A stretch of DNA of 64,000 nucleotides. Origin: Desulfotignum sp. (lineage in GTDB: Bacteria; Desulfobacterota; Desulfobacteria; Desulfobacterales; Desulfobacteraceae). The translations under genes and the position numbers were made by a program. How positions within the stretch are numbered: the first letter of the stretch is position 1; the number at the start of each line of letters is the position of its first letter. This document shows, piece after piece, positions 48,449-58,067 of this stretch. Below the pieces are notes generated by a model. The model was not told the DNA's origin, did no database searches, and saw only the letters and a program-made list of their open reading frames with translations. The DNA lies in NCBI GenBank assembly GCA_011389575.1, contig JAABUB010000004.1:1-64000 (forward strand). Direction: 5' to 3'.

Positions 48449-51400
48449 AATTCCCCCTCCAGCAGGGATTCCACCTTGCTGAGCAATGAGTCATCTTCAT
48501 ACCAGTTAAGTTTTATGGTTTTGGCAGGACATTCCGAAGCACACACCCCGCATCCCTGGCACAGGGCCGGATCGATGTAGGAAACCCCCATCTCGTTGAT
48601 CACCGGCACATTATAGGGACAGGACCGCACACATACCAGGCAGGAAGCACAATGGGACGGGTTGACTTCGGCCACCACCGAAGACAGGGTCAGGTATTCC
48701 TGGGACAGGTATGTGGTGGCCCGGGAAGCTGCTGCCATGGCCTGGGCCACGGTTTCGGATATCAGTTTGGGGCCGTGGGCCGTGCCGCAGATGAACACCC
48801 CTTCGGTGCCCCCGTCCACCGGCCGGAGCTTGACATGGGCTTCCATGAAAAACCCTTCCGGGTTGCGCTGGGCTTTGATGATGGTGGACAATTCTTTGGT
48901 GTCGGCAGCGGTGACGCCTGCGGAAAGCACCACAATATCGGCTGCCGCCTCTATGCGCTGCCCCAGGACATGGTCCCGGAAGGTGACGGAAAGGTTACCC
49001 TCACTGTCTTTTTCCACTGCAGGCGGATCATCCTGGCTGAACCGGGAAAAGATAACGCCCATATTCCTTGCCTTGGTGTAGAACTCTTCCAGCATGGAAT
49101 AGGTTCTCATGTCCCGGTACAGGATGAACACGTCTGTATCCGGACTGGTTTCCTTAATGGCAATGGCGTTTTTCACCGCGCTCTGGCAGCAGACCCGGGA
49201 ACAGTTGGGATTTTCTTCGTTTCTGGATCCCACGCACTGGATCATGATAACCCGGTCCGGATTTCCCATCTTTTTTTCCGCCAACATGTCGGACAGTTCC
49301 AGCTGGGTGACCACGGATTCACTTTCGTTGTACAGGTATTCGGTGGGCTGGTATTCACTGGCACCTGTGGCCACAATCATGACCCCGTGATCGATCTTGC
49401 GCTGTTTCATGGAAGGTCCCACCAGGACCTCGGTTTTAAAATTGCCTTTATATCCGCCGAATTCCACCACCAGGGCCTGCTTGAGCACCTCGATGTGTTC
49501 GTGTGTTTCCACTGATTCCACGAGTTCTTTCACAAAAGCCTGGACATCATCTCCTTCAATGGTATGGTGCAGCCGCCTGCCCAGACCGCCCAGGGAATCT
49601 TCCTTTTCCAGCAGGGTCACATGAAATCCCTGGTCAGCCAGACCTTTGGCCGCAGTCATGCCGGCAACACCGCCGCCCAGGACCAGGGCTTTGTCAATGA
49701 TGGAAATGCGCTTGTCATGCAAAGGACCCAAAGTGCTCACCCGGGCCACGGCCATGCGGATAAGATCCTTGGCCTTGGCAGTGGCTTTTTCCGGTTCATG
49801 AAAATGCATCCAGGAATCCTGGTTTCTGATATTGGCCATTTCAAACAGATATTTGTTCAGACCGGCTTCTTCCAGGGTATCCATGAAAATGCCCTCATGG
49901 GTTTTCGGGGTGCAGGATGCCACCACCACCCGATTGAGCTGGTGTTCGTTGATGATCTCCTTGATGGATACCTGGGTGTCCTGGGAGCAGGTGAACAGAT
50001 TTTCACCGGTATACACCACATTGGGAAGGGTCTTGGTATAGGCTTCCACCTCTTCCACATCGATGACCCCGGCAATATTGATACCGCATTTGCACACAAA
50101 CACCCCCACCCGGGGTTCTTCTCCCAGCACATCCCGCTCTTCGGGCATGGACACGGTTTTGGTCAGGGTGTGCCGGGCAGGTGACAGGTTTCTGCCTGCA
50201 GCACAGGCAGCACCCGAGGCTTCGGTCACAGACGAGGGAATATCTTTGGGTCCCTGAAAGGAGCCTGACACAAACACGCCGGGACGGCTGGTCTCCAGGG
50301 GACTGAAGGTTGGGGTTTTTACAAAGTTATAGGGATTGAGGGCAACCCCGATGCGGTTGGCCAGATCCACACTTTCTTTGGGAATGGTCAGCCCCACGGA
50401 CAAAATGACCATGTCAAACACTTCCTGTTGCATCTGGCCTGCCTCATCCACATAGTTAAGGATGAGATTGTCGGTGCCCGGTTCCTCCACCACGGAATGG
50501 ATCCGTGATTTGACAAACCGTACCCCTTCCTGGTCTGCGGCCCGGTTATAGTATTTTTCATAATCCTTGCCGAATGTCCGCATATCCATGTTGAAGATTG
50601 CGGCGTCCAGCTCTTTTTCCGAATGTTCCTTGGCGATCATGGCATCTTTGATGGCATACATGCAGCACACCGAAGAGCAGTACCCGTTGCCGCACCGGTT
50701 GGTATCCCTGGAACCGATGCACTGGAGCCAGGCGATCTTTTCCGGTTCTTTTTCATCAGAGGGCCGCACCAGATGCCCCATGGTGGGACCGCCGGCAGAA
50801 AGAATCCGCTCAAACTCCAACGATGTCATGACATTTTTGGACCGTTTGTACATATAGATGTCATCCAGACCGGAGGGATCAAAGGTGGTGGCGCCTGTGG
50901 TCATGATCACCGAGCCCACGTTGACATCCCGGACCACCGGCACCTGGTCGTGGTCCACAGCCCCGGCAAGGCACACCTCCACACACTGGTAGCACTCGGA
51001 ACAGATGCCGCAGGACAGGCACCGGGCCGCTTCCCGGTCGATCAGTTCTTTGGCCAGCGCCAGGGTCACTTCCTTGAAATTACCTTCTCTTTGTGCCACC
51101 TGCAGTTTTTCCGGTGTCACCCGGTTGATCTGCGGCACATTGTCTATTTCCGGTTTTTCAAAATCCCAGGATTTTTCTCTGCCTTCTGCCAGATCCAGGC
51201 CGTTGATATACCGGTGAATACTTTCCGCCGCAGTCTTGCCCGATGCCACGGCATCCACCACGGATTTGGGGCCGTAAAACGCATCTCCGCCTGCAAACAC
51301 CCACTCAACAGGGGTCTGGAGGGTCACAGGATCTGCCGCATATCCGCCGGGAGGGGTCAGGGCTATGCCCTGGTCTTTGGCAAATTCGGTTTCTCCCATC

Positions 51401-52893
51401 TGGCCGATGGCCACGATCACGGTATCTGCTTCATGGGAGATCAGCTGACAGTCATCGTACTGGGGGTTGAACCGGCCGTTTTCGTCAAACACAGCAGTGC
51501 ATTCCTGAAAAGAGACTTCAGTGATCTTTCCGTTTTCATCTCCGTAAAACCGCAGGGGGCCTTTGCTGTTCACGATATTGACTTTTTCTTCCAGGGCTTC
51601 TTCAATCTCATAATCCCAGGCCGGCATCTCTTCTCGTTTTTCCAGACACACCATGGTGACATCATCGGATCCCAGGCGCCGGGCAGTGAGTGCCACGTCC
51701 ACGGCCACGTTGCCGCCGCCGATGACAATGGTTTTGCCGGACAGTTTGTCGGCCTTGCCCATGGCAGCATCCCGCAAAAATGTGGTGCCGCCCAGTACAC
51801 CTTTCAGGTCTTCTCCTTTGACACCCAGAGAACGCGATCCGTGCAGGCCCGTGGCCATGAACGCCGATGCAAATCCCTCTTTTTTCAGGCTGTCCAGGGT
51901 GATGTCTTTGCCGAATTCCATGCCGGTCTTGATCTCTACCCCCAAAGCTTCGATCACGGCAATCTCTTTTTCCAGCTCCGCCTTGGGCAGCCGGTATTCT
52001 GGAATGCCCACCGCCATCATGCCGCCTTTTACCGGCAGTTTTTCATATACTGTGACCCCGTATCCCTTTTGGGCCAGATAATAGGCTGCGGTGAGACCGG
52101 CCGGGCCGGACCCGATAATGGCCACTTTTTCATCTCTTTTTTCTTGAATTTCCGGGAGCCACGCAGATTCCTGTTCAAAATCAAGGTCTGCCAGAAACCG
52201 GTGCAGATACTGGATGGCCAGGGGCTGGTCTGCGTCGCCTCTGGTGCACACCGCTTCACAGGGATGGTGACAGACCCGACCGCAGGAGCCGGGAAACGGG
52301 TGTTCCTGCTTGAACAGTTTCAATGCTTCTGCATATTTTTCCTGCTGCATCAGGGCAATGAACCCCTGGATGGACACATGGGCAGGACAGGTGGCTTTGC
52401 AGGGCGCAACAGAGTGCTTGGAAATGCCGTAGGCCCCGGGAATGGCCTGTTCATACTGTTTAAAAATAGCTTTGCGCTGATTCAGGGCCTCGTTATGCTC
52501 GCTGGGGGTATCCACCGGACACACTTTGGTGCATTCCCCGCAGGAGGTACATTTGGATATATCGACAAACCGCGGTTTTTCTTTTATTCTGGCCGTGAAG
52601 TTTCCCTGTTCACCATCCAATTCCAGAAGTTCGGTATTCGTCAACAACTCTATGTTCAGATGCCGGCCGACCTCGACCAGTTTGGGTGAGATCACTCACA
52701 TGGTACAGTCATTGGTCGGAAATGTCTTATCCAGCCGGGCCATCATACCGCCGATGGCATATGATTTTTCAACCAGATAGACATAATAGCCTGAATTGGC
52801 CAGGTCAATGGCGGACTGCATACCTGCAATCCCGCCACCAAGGACCATGACAGACCCTACAAGGTTGCTGTTTGGTGTCACCTTCTGCGTCAT
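48445..52893 (-). CDS. hdrA: Selenocysteine-containing HdrA with inserted NfnB/GltD-like module and second HdrA
   Basis: Decoding the TGA at 52696-52698 as Sec joins two frames into one 1482-residue protein. Residues 1-125 are HdrA-like: FAD site [27 protein letters not shown] then Sec66, [12 protein letters not shown], and a 4Fe-4S motif C115-C125. About 130-580 is a GltD/NfnB-like module with [18 protein letters not shown] and a second dinucleotide site [17 protein letters not shown]. About 585-860 continues HdrA ([13 protein letters not shown]). About 870-1482 is a second HdrA module ([19 protein letters not shown]) ending in two ferredoxin clusters, [12 protein letters not shown] and [12 protein letters not shown]. 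The ATG at 52893 follows GGAGG. Confidence 0.92.
52663..52680 (-). promoter_or_regulatory. Candidate SECIS hairpin of hdrA
   Basis: CTGGTC and GGCCGG form a 6-bp stem (with G-U pairs) around the loop GAGGTC, beginning 16 bases after the UGA. Both distance and the GGU in the loop fit the bacterial SECIS pattern. Confidence 0.65.
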
Positions 52894-53198
52894 TATCAAA
52901 ACCTCCTAACCGTTATTATCGCCCATTGGCGGTAAGCTGTGGCGCCAGATTTTTTCAGTTTTTTTTGTCACATGCGCAGCAGGTGACGGAAAAAGCCCGT
53001 AAAAAAAGACGTCACGCCATTAAATTTTCCCCGCCTTTAAGTAAAAAAATGGCCTTTTTTTGTCAACAATTATTTAATTTACACCTGGTTATCCCTTTTT
53101 TACATCCCGGTATCCGGGGTTTAAAAACATATCCGGTGCCATATGCAATACTTTAGAAACCATAGAACCCGGTTTTATTCCCACAAAAAAACCACAGT
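52894..53198. other. Upstream region of the hdrA operon
   Basis: No gene is seen in these 305 bases. On the minus strand a TTGACA (53061-53066) with a weak -10 (TACTTA, 17-base spacing) could drive hdrA. Nearer the gene, GTCAC, GTGACG and CGTCAC elements lie at about 52968-53016 and may form an operator or hairpins. A small hairpin (ATCCCGG/CCGGGGT) at 53105-53121 may end the ampG transcript. Confidence 0.4.
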
Positions 53199-54713
53199 TT
53201 ATCCGGCAATATCCAGGTGGCGGCTGCAATACCATACCAGTCCCAGCACAGGCAGGCCCATGAGCGTGGTCAATAAAAAAAAGGCTGGATATCCCACAGC
53301 ATCGACAATGGTACCCGAATACCCGCCAAACACTTTGGGCACCAGGGTCATCAAAGAACTGAATATTGCATACTGCACTGCTGTGAACCGGATGCTGGTC
53401 AAACTGGACAAAAAAGCCACAAACGCAGCAGAGGCAAGTCCTGCAGCCAGATTATCCGCCGCGATCACCAGATACAAAAGGACCAGATTATGCCCGGCAA
53501 ATGCCAGAACCATGAACAAAAGGTTGGTGGCGGATGCCAGCAGGGCGCCCAGAAACAGAATACGGATCACGCCGTAGCGGATGGAGAGAATACCGCCGGC
53601 AAATCCGCCGATAAGTGTCATGAAAAGCCCGAATGTTTTCACCACACTGGCGATCTGGGTTTTGGAAAACCCCAGATCCTGATAAAAAACATTGGATATG
53701 ACCCCAAGAACAATATCGGAAATCCGGTACAGACCAATGAGTGCCAGGATCAGCCAGGCAAGAGAAAGCCTGTATCTGCTGAAAAAATCCAGTACCGGGG
53801 CCACATAGCCGGCAGCCACCATTTTTTCATTCACAAGCCTGGCTGTCATACCGATTTTGCCCACCAGGGCTGCCGCTCCAAGCCCTGCCCCCAGCCGGAA
53901 GCACTCCACCAGAAACCCTGCCAGGGTGGGGTTGTTCAGCCACTGCCCCAGCTGTGCTTTCACCTCCAGGGTAATTTGGCCGGTAAAATAAAAGGTCATG
54001 ATAAAGGCAGCCACGGCCAGACCAAACAGGGCCAGGCCGGTAAGATAATCCTTTGAACTGTATGCATCTGCCGGATTATAATCTGACTTTGGCTCGTCAA
54101 TGATCAGGGCTGTGATTATTCCCACCAGCATCAGCCCGGCCATGATGCAGTAGGTGGCCTGCCAGGCCTCAAACCGGTAACTTCCCTTTGCCGATCCAAA
54201 CCATTCCGCCAGGATCAGGGCACCTGCCCCGGCCACCAGCATGCCGATACGGTAACCCCCGATATAGGCGGAGGCCATCATGGCCTGGAGATCAACCGGT
54301 GCAGATTCGATGCGATAGGCATCAATGGCAATATCCTGGGTTGCCGACGAAAATCCCAGCAGCACCGCTGCCATTGCCATGAAAACCAGCGGGTGGTACC
54401 CGGATCCCGGATCTGTGAATGCCATCCACAAGACAGCCCCCACAATCCCGGTCTGGGCTGCCAGAATCCAGCTTCTCCGTCTCCCCAGCTTGCGGGTGAG
54501 CCAGGGAATGGGCATCTGGTCCACCAAGGGGGCCCAGACAAACTTGAAAGAATACCCCAGAGCTGCCCAGGAAAAAAAGGTCACCGCAGATCGCTGCACC
54601 CCGGCTTCCCTGAGCCACAAAGAAAGGGAGGAAAAAATCAGCAGAATGGGCAACCCTGCACAAAACCCGAAAAACAGCATGGTAACCACCCGAGGATGGA
54701 AAAAAGCATGCAT
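53199..54713 (-). CDS. ampG: AmpG-like MFS permease
   Basis: This protein of about 504 residues has twelve or more transmembrane helices and resembles AmpG, which imports muropeptides for cell-wall recycling. The start of the permease (LFFGFCAGLPILLIFSSLSLWL), FKFVWAPLVDQMPIP, GRRRSWILAAQ and SSATQDIAIDAYRIE match the family. The ATG at 54713 leaves a short leader as in E. coli AmpG; a GTG at 54800 would overlap the preceding gene. No strong ribosome site decides. An anhydro-muropeptide substrate is inferred. Confidence 0.85.
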   Translation of the reverse strand: MHAFFHPRVVTMLFFGFCAGLPILLIFSSLSLWLREAGVQRSAVTFFSWAALGYSFKFVWAPLVDQMPIPWLTRKLGRRRSWILAAQTGIVGAVLWMAFTDPGSGYHPLVFMAMAAVLLGFSSATQDIAIDAYRIESAPVDLQAMMASAYIGGYRIGMLVAGAGALILAEWFGSAKGSYRFEAWQATYCIMAGLMLVGIITALIIDEPKSDYNPADAYSSKDYLTGLALFGLAVAAFIMTFYFTGQITLEVKAQLGQWLNNPTLAGFLVECFRLGAGLGAAALVGKIGMTARLVNEKMVAAGYVAPVLDFFSRYRLSLAWLILALIGLYRISDIVLGVISNVFYQDLGFSKTQIASVVKTFGLFMTLIGGFAGGILSIRYGVIRILFLGALLASATNLLFMVLAFAGHNLVLLYLVIAADNLAAGLASAAFVAFLSSLTSIRFTAVQYAIFSSLMTLVPKVFGGYSGTIVDAVGYPAFFLLTTLMGLPVLGLVWYCSRHLDIAG

Positions 54714-54768
54714 GGATTTTTGCCATTTATTCTGGTTGCGGTTTTCTTTTTCCAGGGAACCGGGAGTA

Positions 54769-55608
54769 TCAGAGTATGATTTCAAAATCACAGGAAACAC
54801 CGTAACAATGGAGCTTATTGTTCTGGGAAGTTAAAAAATGTCTGCAGTTATGCACAATAGCATCCATGTCCTGGTCGGAACGGTCCTGGTTCAGATGGAT
54901 GAGGCCCAGCTGCGCCACCTCGGCTTTTACAGCCAGATCCAGTGCATGGGGAACAGATGAGTGGCCCCAGCCTTTGCGGAACTGGTATTCCTCTTGGGTA
55001 TATTCTGCATCATGGAACAAGATATCCGCCTGTTCGGCAAACCGTTTGTATCCGTCAAATCCCTGCCCCTGGGGATGGGCAAACCCCAGTTCATTGTCGG
55101 TGAGAAAAACAAAGGTTTTATCATCTTCTGTGAATTTATACCCGAGACTGCCCCGGGAATGGCTGGTGAAAATGGTATCGATTTCCACAGAACCGATACA
55201 AAACCGGTTGTTCAATGATTTATCAAAACAAATATCTGCTTTCAAATCCTTGAGCCGGACAGGAAAAAATGGCGGACACAACACCCGGCTCAACACGTCT
55301 TTTGTGGAAAATCCTGCAAATTTTCTGTCCTGGATGACCAGACGGTTGCGGGTGTAAAGCAGGGGCCTGAAAAACGGAAACCCCAGGATGTGGTCCCAGT
55401 GGCAATGGGTAAACAGCATGTAATACTGTGTTTTCTGCTGCTCCAGCAGAACATTTCCCAGCCGCCGGATACCGGTGCCGGCATCGATGATAATTGTCTC
55501 TCCGGATCCGGCGGTTATTTCAAGGCAGGTGGTATCCCCGCCGTAAACAACATACTGCCTGCCTGATACCGGTATAGATCCTCTGGAACCCCAGCATTTA
55601 ATAATCAT
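54769..55608 (-). CDS. MBL-fold metal-dependent hydrolase
   Basis: This 279-residue metallo-beta-lactamase-fold protein has IIDAGTGIRRLGN, the zinc motif THCHWDHILGFPFF near 68-80, TSHSRGSLGYKF, and a C-terminal GHSSVPHALDLA. It resembles PhnP/RNase Z-like or phosphodiesterase groups (as in the ElaC/cAMP-phosphodiesterase class). The substrate cannot be told. It is divergent from the acyl-CoA dehydrogenase gene, and its end lies 56 bases before the chosen ampG start. Confidence 0.83.
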   Translation of the reverse strand: MIIKCWGSRGSIPVSGRQYVVYGGDTTCLEITAGSGETIIIDAGTGIRRLGNVLLEQQKTQYYMLFTHCHWDHILGFPFFRPLLYTRNRLVIQDRKFAGFSTKDVLSRVLCPPFFPVRLKDLKADICFDKSLNNRFCIGSVEIDTIFTSHSRGSLGYKFTEDDKTFVFLTDNELGFAHPQGQGFDGYKRFAEQADILFHDAEYTQEEYQFRKGWGHSSVPHALDLAVKAEVAQLGLIHLNQDRSDQDMDAIVHNCRHFLTSQNNKLHCYGVSCDFEIIL

Positions 55609-55672
55609 GATTCTCCTGTATCACAACCATCCATAAATATCCAGCAGCTATAATCCCATCTGGATAATTGCT

Positions 55673-55704
55673 ATACCATGGTATGAATCAATTGATAAAT
55701 CAAT
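55673..55704. promoter_or_regulatory. Two palindromes upstream of acyl-CoA dehydrogenase
   Basis: ATACCATGGTAT (55673-55684) and ATTGAT-AA-ATCAAT (55691-55704) are perfect palindromes in the divergent promoter region between the MBL hydrolase and acyl-CoA dehydrogenase genes. They are candidate repressor sites. Confidence 0.4.
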
Positions 55705-55812
55705 ATTTTTTTCGTATCATTCGTTGACAACCCATTGGTTTTTGCCTAAGGAAAGATGCAGGCAGACCAGAATTTTTTTATAAAAACCCAAGATAAAAGG
55801 GATTGCTGACAT

Positions 55813-57660
55813 ATGGCACAAGTGATTGCTGACCGCAGGGATGTGGATTTTGTACTCCATGAACAAATCGGACAGGTGGACCATGAAAGCTTTGCTGAAT
55901 TCAACAAAAAAACCATTGATCTGATTGTCTCAGAAGCCAGAAATCTGGCCATAAAAGAGATCCTGCCCACCTTCAAGCAAGGGGATGAGCAGGGATGCAC
56001 CCTGGAAAACGGTAAGGTGCGGGTGCCTGAATCCTTTAAACGGGCCTGGCGCCTGTTATGTGAAGGAGAATGGCTGGCCATGTGCGATGACCCTGCCGCA
56101 GGGGGACAAGGCATGCCAAAAACCGTGGGAAGTGCGGCCCTGGAATATATGGTGGGCGCGAACTCGGCTTTCATGTTGTATTACGGCATGACCCACGGGG
56201 CAGCCAAGCTGGTGGAAGCTTTTGGTGATGATACCCAGAAACGCCTGTATCTGAAAAAAATGTTTTCCGGCGAATGGGGCGGCACCATGCTGCTCACCGA
56301 GCCTGAAGCAGGATCTGATGTGGGGGCCTTGACCACCACGGCACAAAAAAATGCAGACGGCACCTACTCTCTTTCCGGATCCAAAATTTTTATTTCAGCC
56401 GGTGAACACGACCTGTGTGACAATATTATACACCCGGTACTGGCCAGAATCCCGGGGGCTCCTGCCGGCACCAAAGGCATTTCTCTGTTTCTGGTACCCA
56501 AATTTCTGGTGAATGGAGACGGTTCTTCAGGGGATTTCAACAACGTGGTCTGTACCGGCCTGGAAAAGAAAATGGGTATCCACGGCAATGCCACCGCCTC
56601 CCTGTCTTTGGGAGACAAAGGCCCGTGCATCGGCACCCTGCTGGGAGAAGAAAATAAGGGCATGCCCGCCATGTTCCAGATGATGAACGAGGCCCGGGCA
56701 TTTGTGGGGCTCCAGGGTTTTGCCGTGGCATCTGCCTCCTACATGTATGCCCTGGACTATGCCAGAACCAGAATCCAGGGACGTCATTTGACAGCAGGAA
56801 AAGATACCGGTGCCCAAAGCGTTCCCATTATCCAGCATCCGGATGTCAAACGCCAGCTGCTCAACATGAAAGCCTGTACAGAAGGCATGCGGTCTCTGAT
56901 CTATTATTATGCCTGGTGCAACGATATTGTCCACACCACGGATGACAAAGAGCTGAAAGCAGATACTGCCGCCATGGTGGAAGTGCTCACCCCGGTGGTC
57001 AAGGGATATATCACGGACAAGGCCCTGGAGGTATGCTCCCACGGGATCCAGGTTTACGGGGGATACGGGTATGTCAGTGAATACCCGGTGGAGCAGCTCA
57101 TGCGGGATGCCCGGATTTTCATGATTTATGAAGGCACCAACGGGATCCAGGCCATGGACCTTCTGGGCAGAAAACTGTCCATGAACCAGGGCAGGGCCTT
57201 CCAGTATTTTATAAGCTGCATGAAAAAAACCATACATGAATTTTCCGGTGTTTCGGGGGTGAAAGATCTGTGTGCCAGCGTATCCCATGCCGTGTCCCGC
57301 TTAGAAGAGCTGGCCCGGGTCATCGGGGACCGTTCCAGATCAGACCGGGTATTGAATGCCTATGCTTTTGCCCATCCGTTTTTGGAAGTAACCGGCGATG
57401 TCTGTTTTGCCTGGATGCATCTGTGGCGGGCCGGCATTGCCGCACCCAAACTGGCCAAAAAAGCCGGCAGTCTTGACAGGGATGCTGTGGCCCAAAAAGC
57501 TGCCAAAAATAAAGATGCAGCATTTTATGCCGGCCAGATGGAAACTGCAAAATTTTTCATCAACACGCTTTTACCGGCCACTTATGGCAGAATGGATGCC
57601 ATTCTGGCAGGTGATTCCTGTGTGGAAGATATGCTGGATGTGTCATTTGGCACAAAATAA
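55813..57660 (+). CDS. Acyl-CoA dehydrogenase, long C-terminal-extended type
   Basis: This 615-residue flavoenzyme introduces a trans double bond next to the thioester of an acyl-CoA. The FAD and substrate regions are TMLLTEPEAGSDVGALTTTA, FISAGEHDLCDN, KKMGIHGNATASL and GYVSEYPVEQLMRDARI; the catalytic Glu is in MIYEGTNGIQAMDLLGRKL. The extra C-terminal helical domain is shared with DmdC-like and FadE12-like enzymes. The ATG has only a weak ribosome site. It is probably co-transcribed with the phasin-like and UbiB genes. Confidence 0.93.
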   Translation: MAQVIADRRDVDFVLHEQIGQVDHESFAEFNKKTIDLIVSEARNLAIKEILPTFKQGDEQGCTLENGKVRVPESFKRAWRLLCEGEWLAMCDDPAAGGQGMPKTVGSAALEYMVGANSAFMLYYGMTHGAAKLVEAFGDDTQKRLYLKKMFSGEWGGTMLLTEPEAGSDVGALTTTAQKNADGTYSLSGSKIFISAGEHDLCDNIIHPVLARIPGAPAGTKGISLFLVPKFLVNGDGSSGDFNNVVCTGLEKKMGIHGNATASLSLGDKGPCIGTLLGEENKGMPAMFQMMNEARAFVGLQGFAVASASYMYALDYARTRIQGRHLTAGKDTGAQSVPIIQHPDVKRQLLNMKACTEGMRSLIYYYAWCNDIVHTTDDKELKADTAAMVEVLTPVVKGYITDKALEVCSHGIQVYGGYGYVSEYPVEQLMRDARIFMIYEGTNGIQAMDLLGRKLSMNQGRAFQYFISCMKKTIHEFSGVSGVKDLCASVSHAVSRLEELARVIGDRSRSDRVLNAYAFAHPFLEVTGDVCFAWMHLWRAGIAAPKLAKKAGSLDRDAVAQKAAKNKDAAFYAGQMETAKFFINTLLPATYGRMDAILAGDSCVEDMLDVSFGTK

Positions 57661-57667
57661 AACCCAA

Positions 57668-57693
57668 GGCCGGCATATGGGTGTATGCCGGTC
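57668..57693. terminator. Hairpin after acyl-CoA dehydrogenase
   Basis: CCGGCATA and TATGCCGG form an 8-bp stem, extended to 10 with a G-U pair, around a 6-base loop, 8 bases after the stop. There is no T-run, so it may reduce rather than end transcription into the next gene. Confidence 0.5.
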
Positions 57694-57754
57694 CCACAAT
57701 AACGTATGAAAGCCGGATACATCCGGTTGCACATTCGTAAAAACAGGAGGTCCC

Positions 57755-58057
57755 ATGTTTGAATATGTAAAAAAAAGTCTGCTCACCGGTGTTGGCATGG
57801 CGCTGCGGTCCAAAAGCGAAATCAGGGAGCTGGCAGAAGAATTTGCCAAATCCACCCAGATGAGCCAGGCTGAAGCCAGAGAATTTTTGGAAGAATGCCA
57901 GCAAAGCTATGAAGAAGCCAGATCCAACCTGGACAAGCGCATGGAAAATGCGGTGGAAGACATCCTCAAAAGAATGGACCTGCCCACCAGTTCGGATATC
58001 CAGGCATTGAACAAAAGGATAGATGATCTGGTCAAGCAGATAGAAACCAAAACCTGA
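57755..58057 (+). CDS. Phasin-like small helical protein
   Basis: This 100-residue protein resembles phasin-family/polyhydroxyalkanoate granule-associated proteins: an N-terminal hydrophobic start (FEYVKKSLLTGVGMALRSKS) followed by amphipathic helices (IRELAEEFAKSTQMSQAEAR) and a C-terminal coiled coil (ALNKRIDDLVKQIE). GGAGG precedes the ATG. Such small proteins often precede AarF/UbiB genes, as here, 10 bases apart, and may help the kinase associate with membrane or lipid. Confidence 0.75.
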   Translation: MFEYVKKSLLTGVGMALRSKSEIRELAEEFAKSTQMSQAEAREFLEECQQSYEEARSNLDKRMENAVEDILKRMDLPTSSDIQALNKRIDDLVKQIETKT

Positions 58058-58067
58058 CGACCATTTC

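Noticed and set aside
50623-52689. 688-codon plus-strand open frame opposite hdrA
   Set aside because: It is the antisense shadow of a strongly conserved flavoprotein; its translation has no recognisable domain and is His/Phe/Gly-rich, typical of reverse frames.
52696-52698. Nonsense mutation or frameshift splitting hdrA
   Set aside because: The frame does not change across the TGA, the codon replaces a family Cys, and a SECIS-like hairpin follows, so Sec decoding explains it better.
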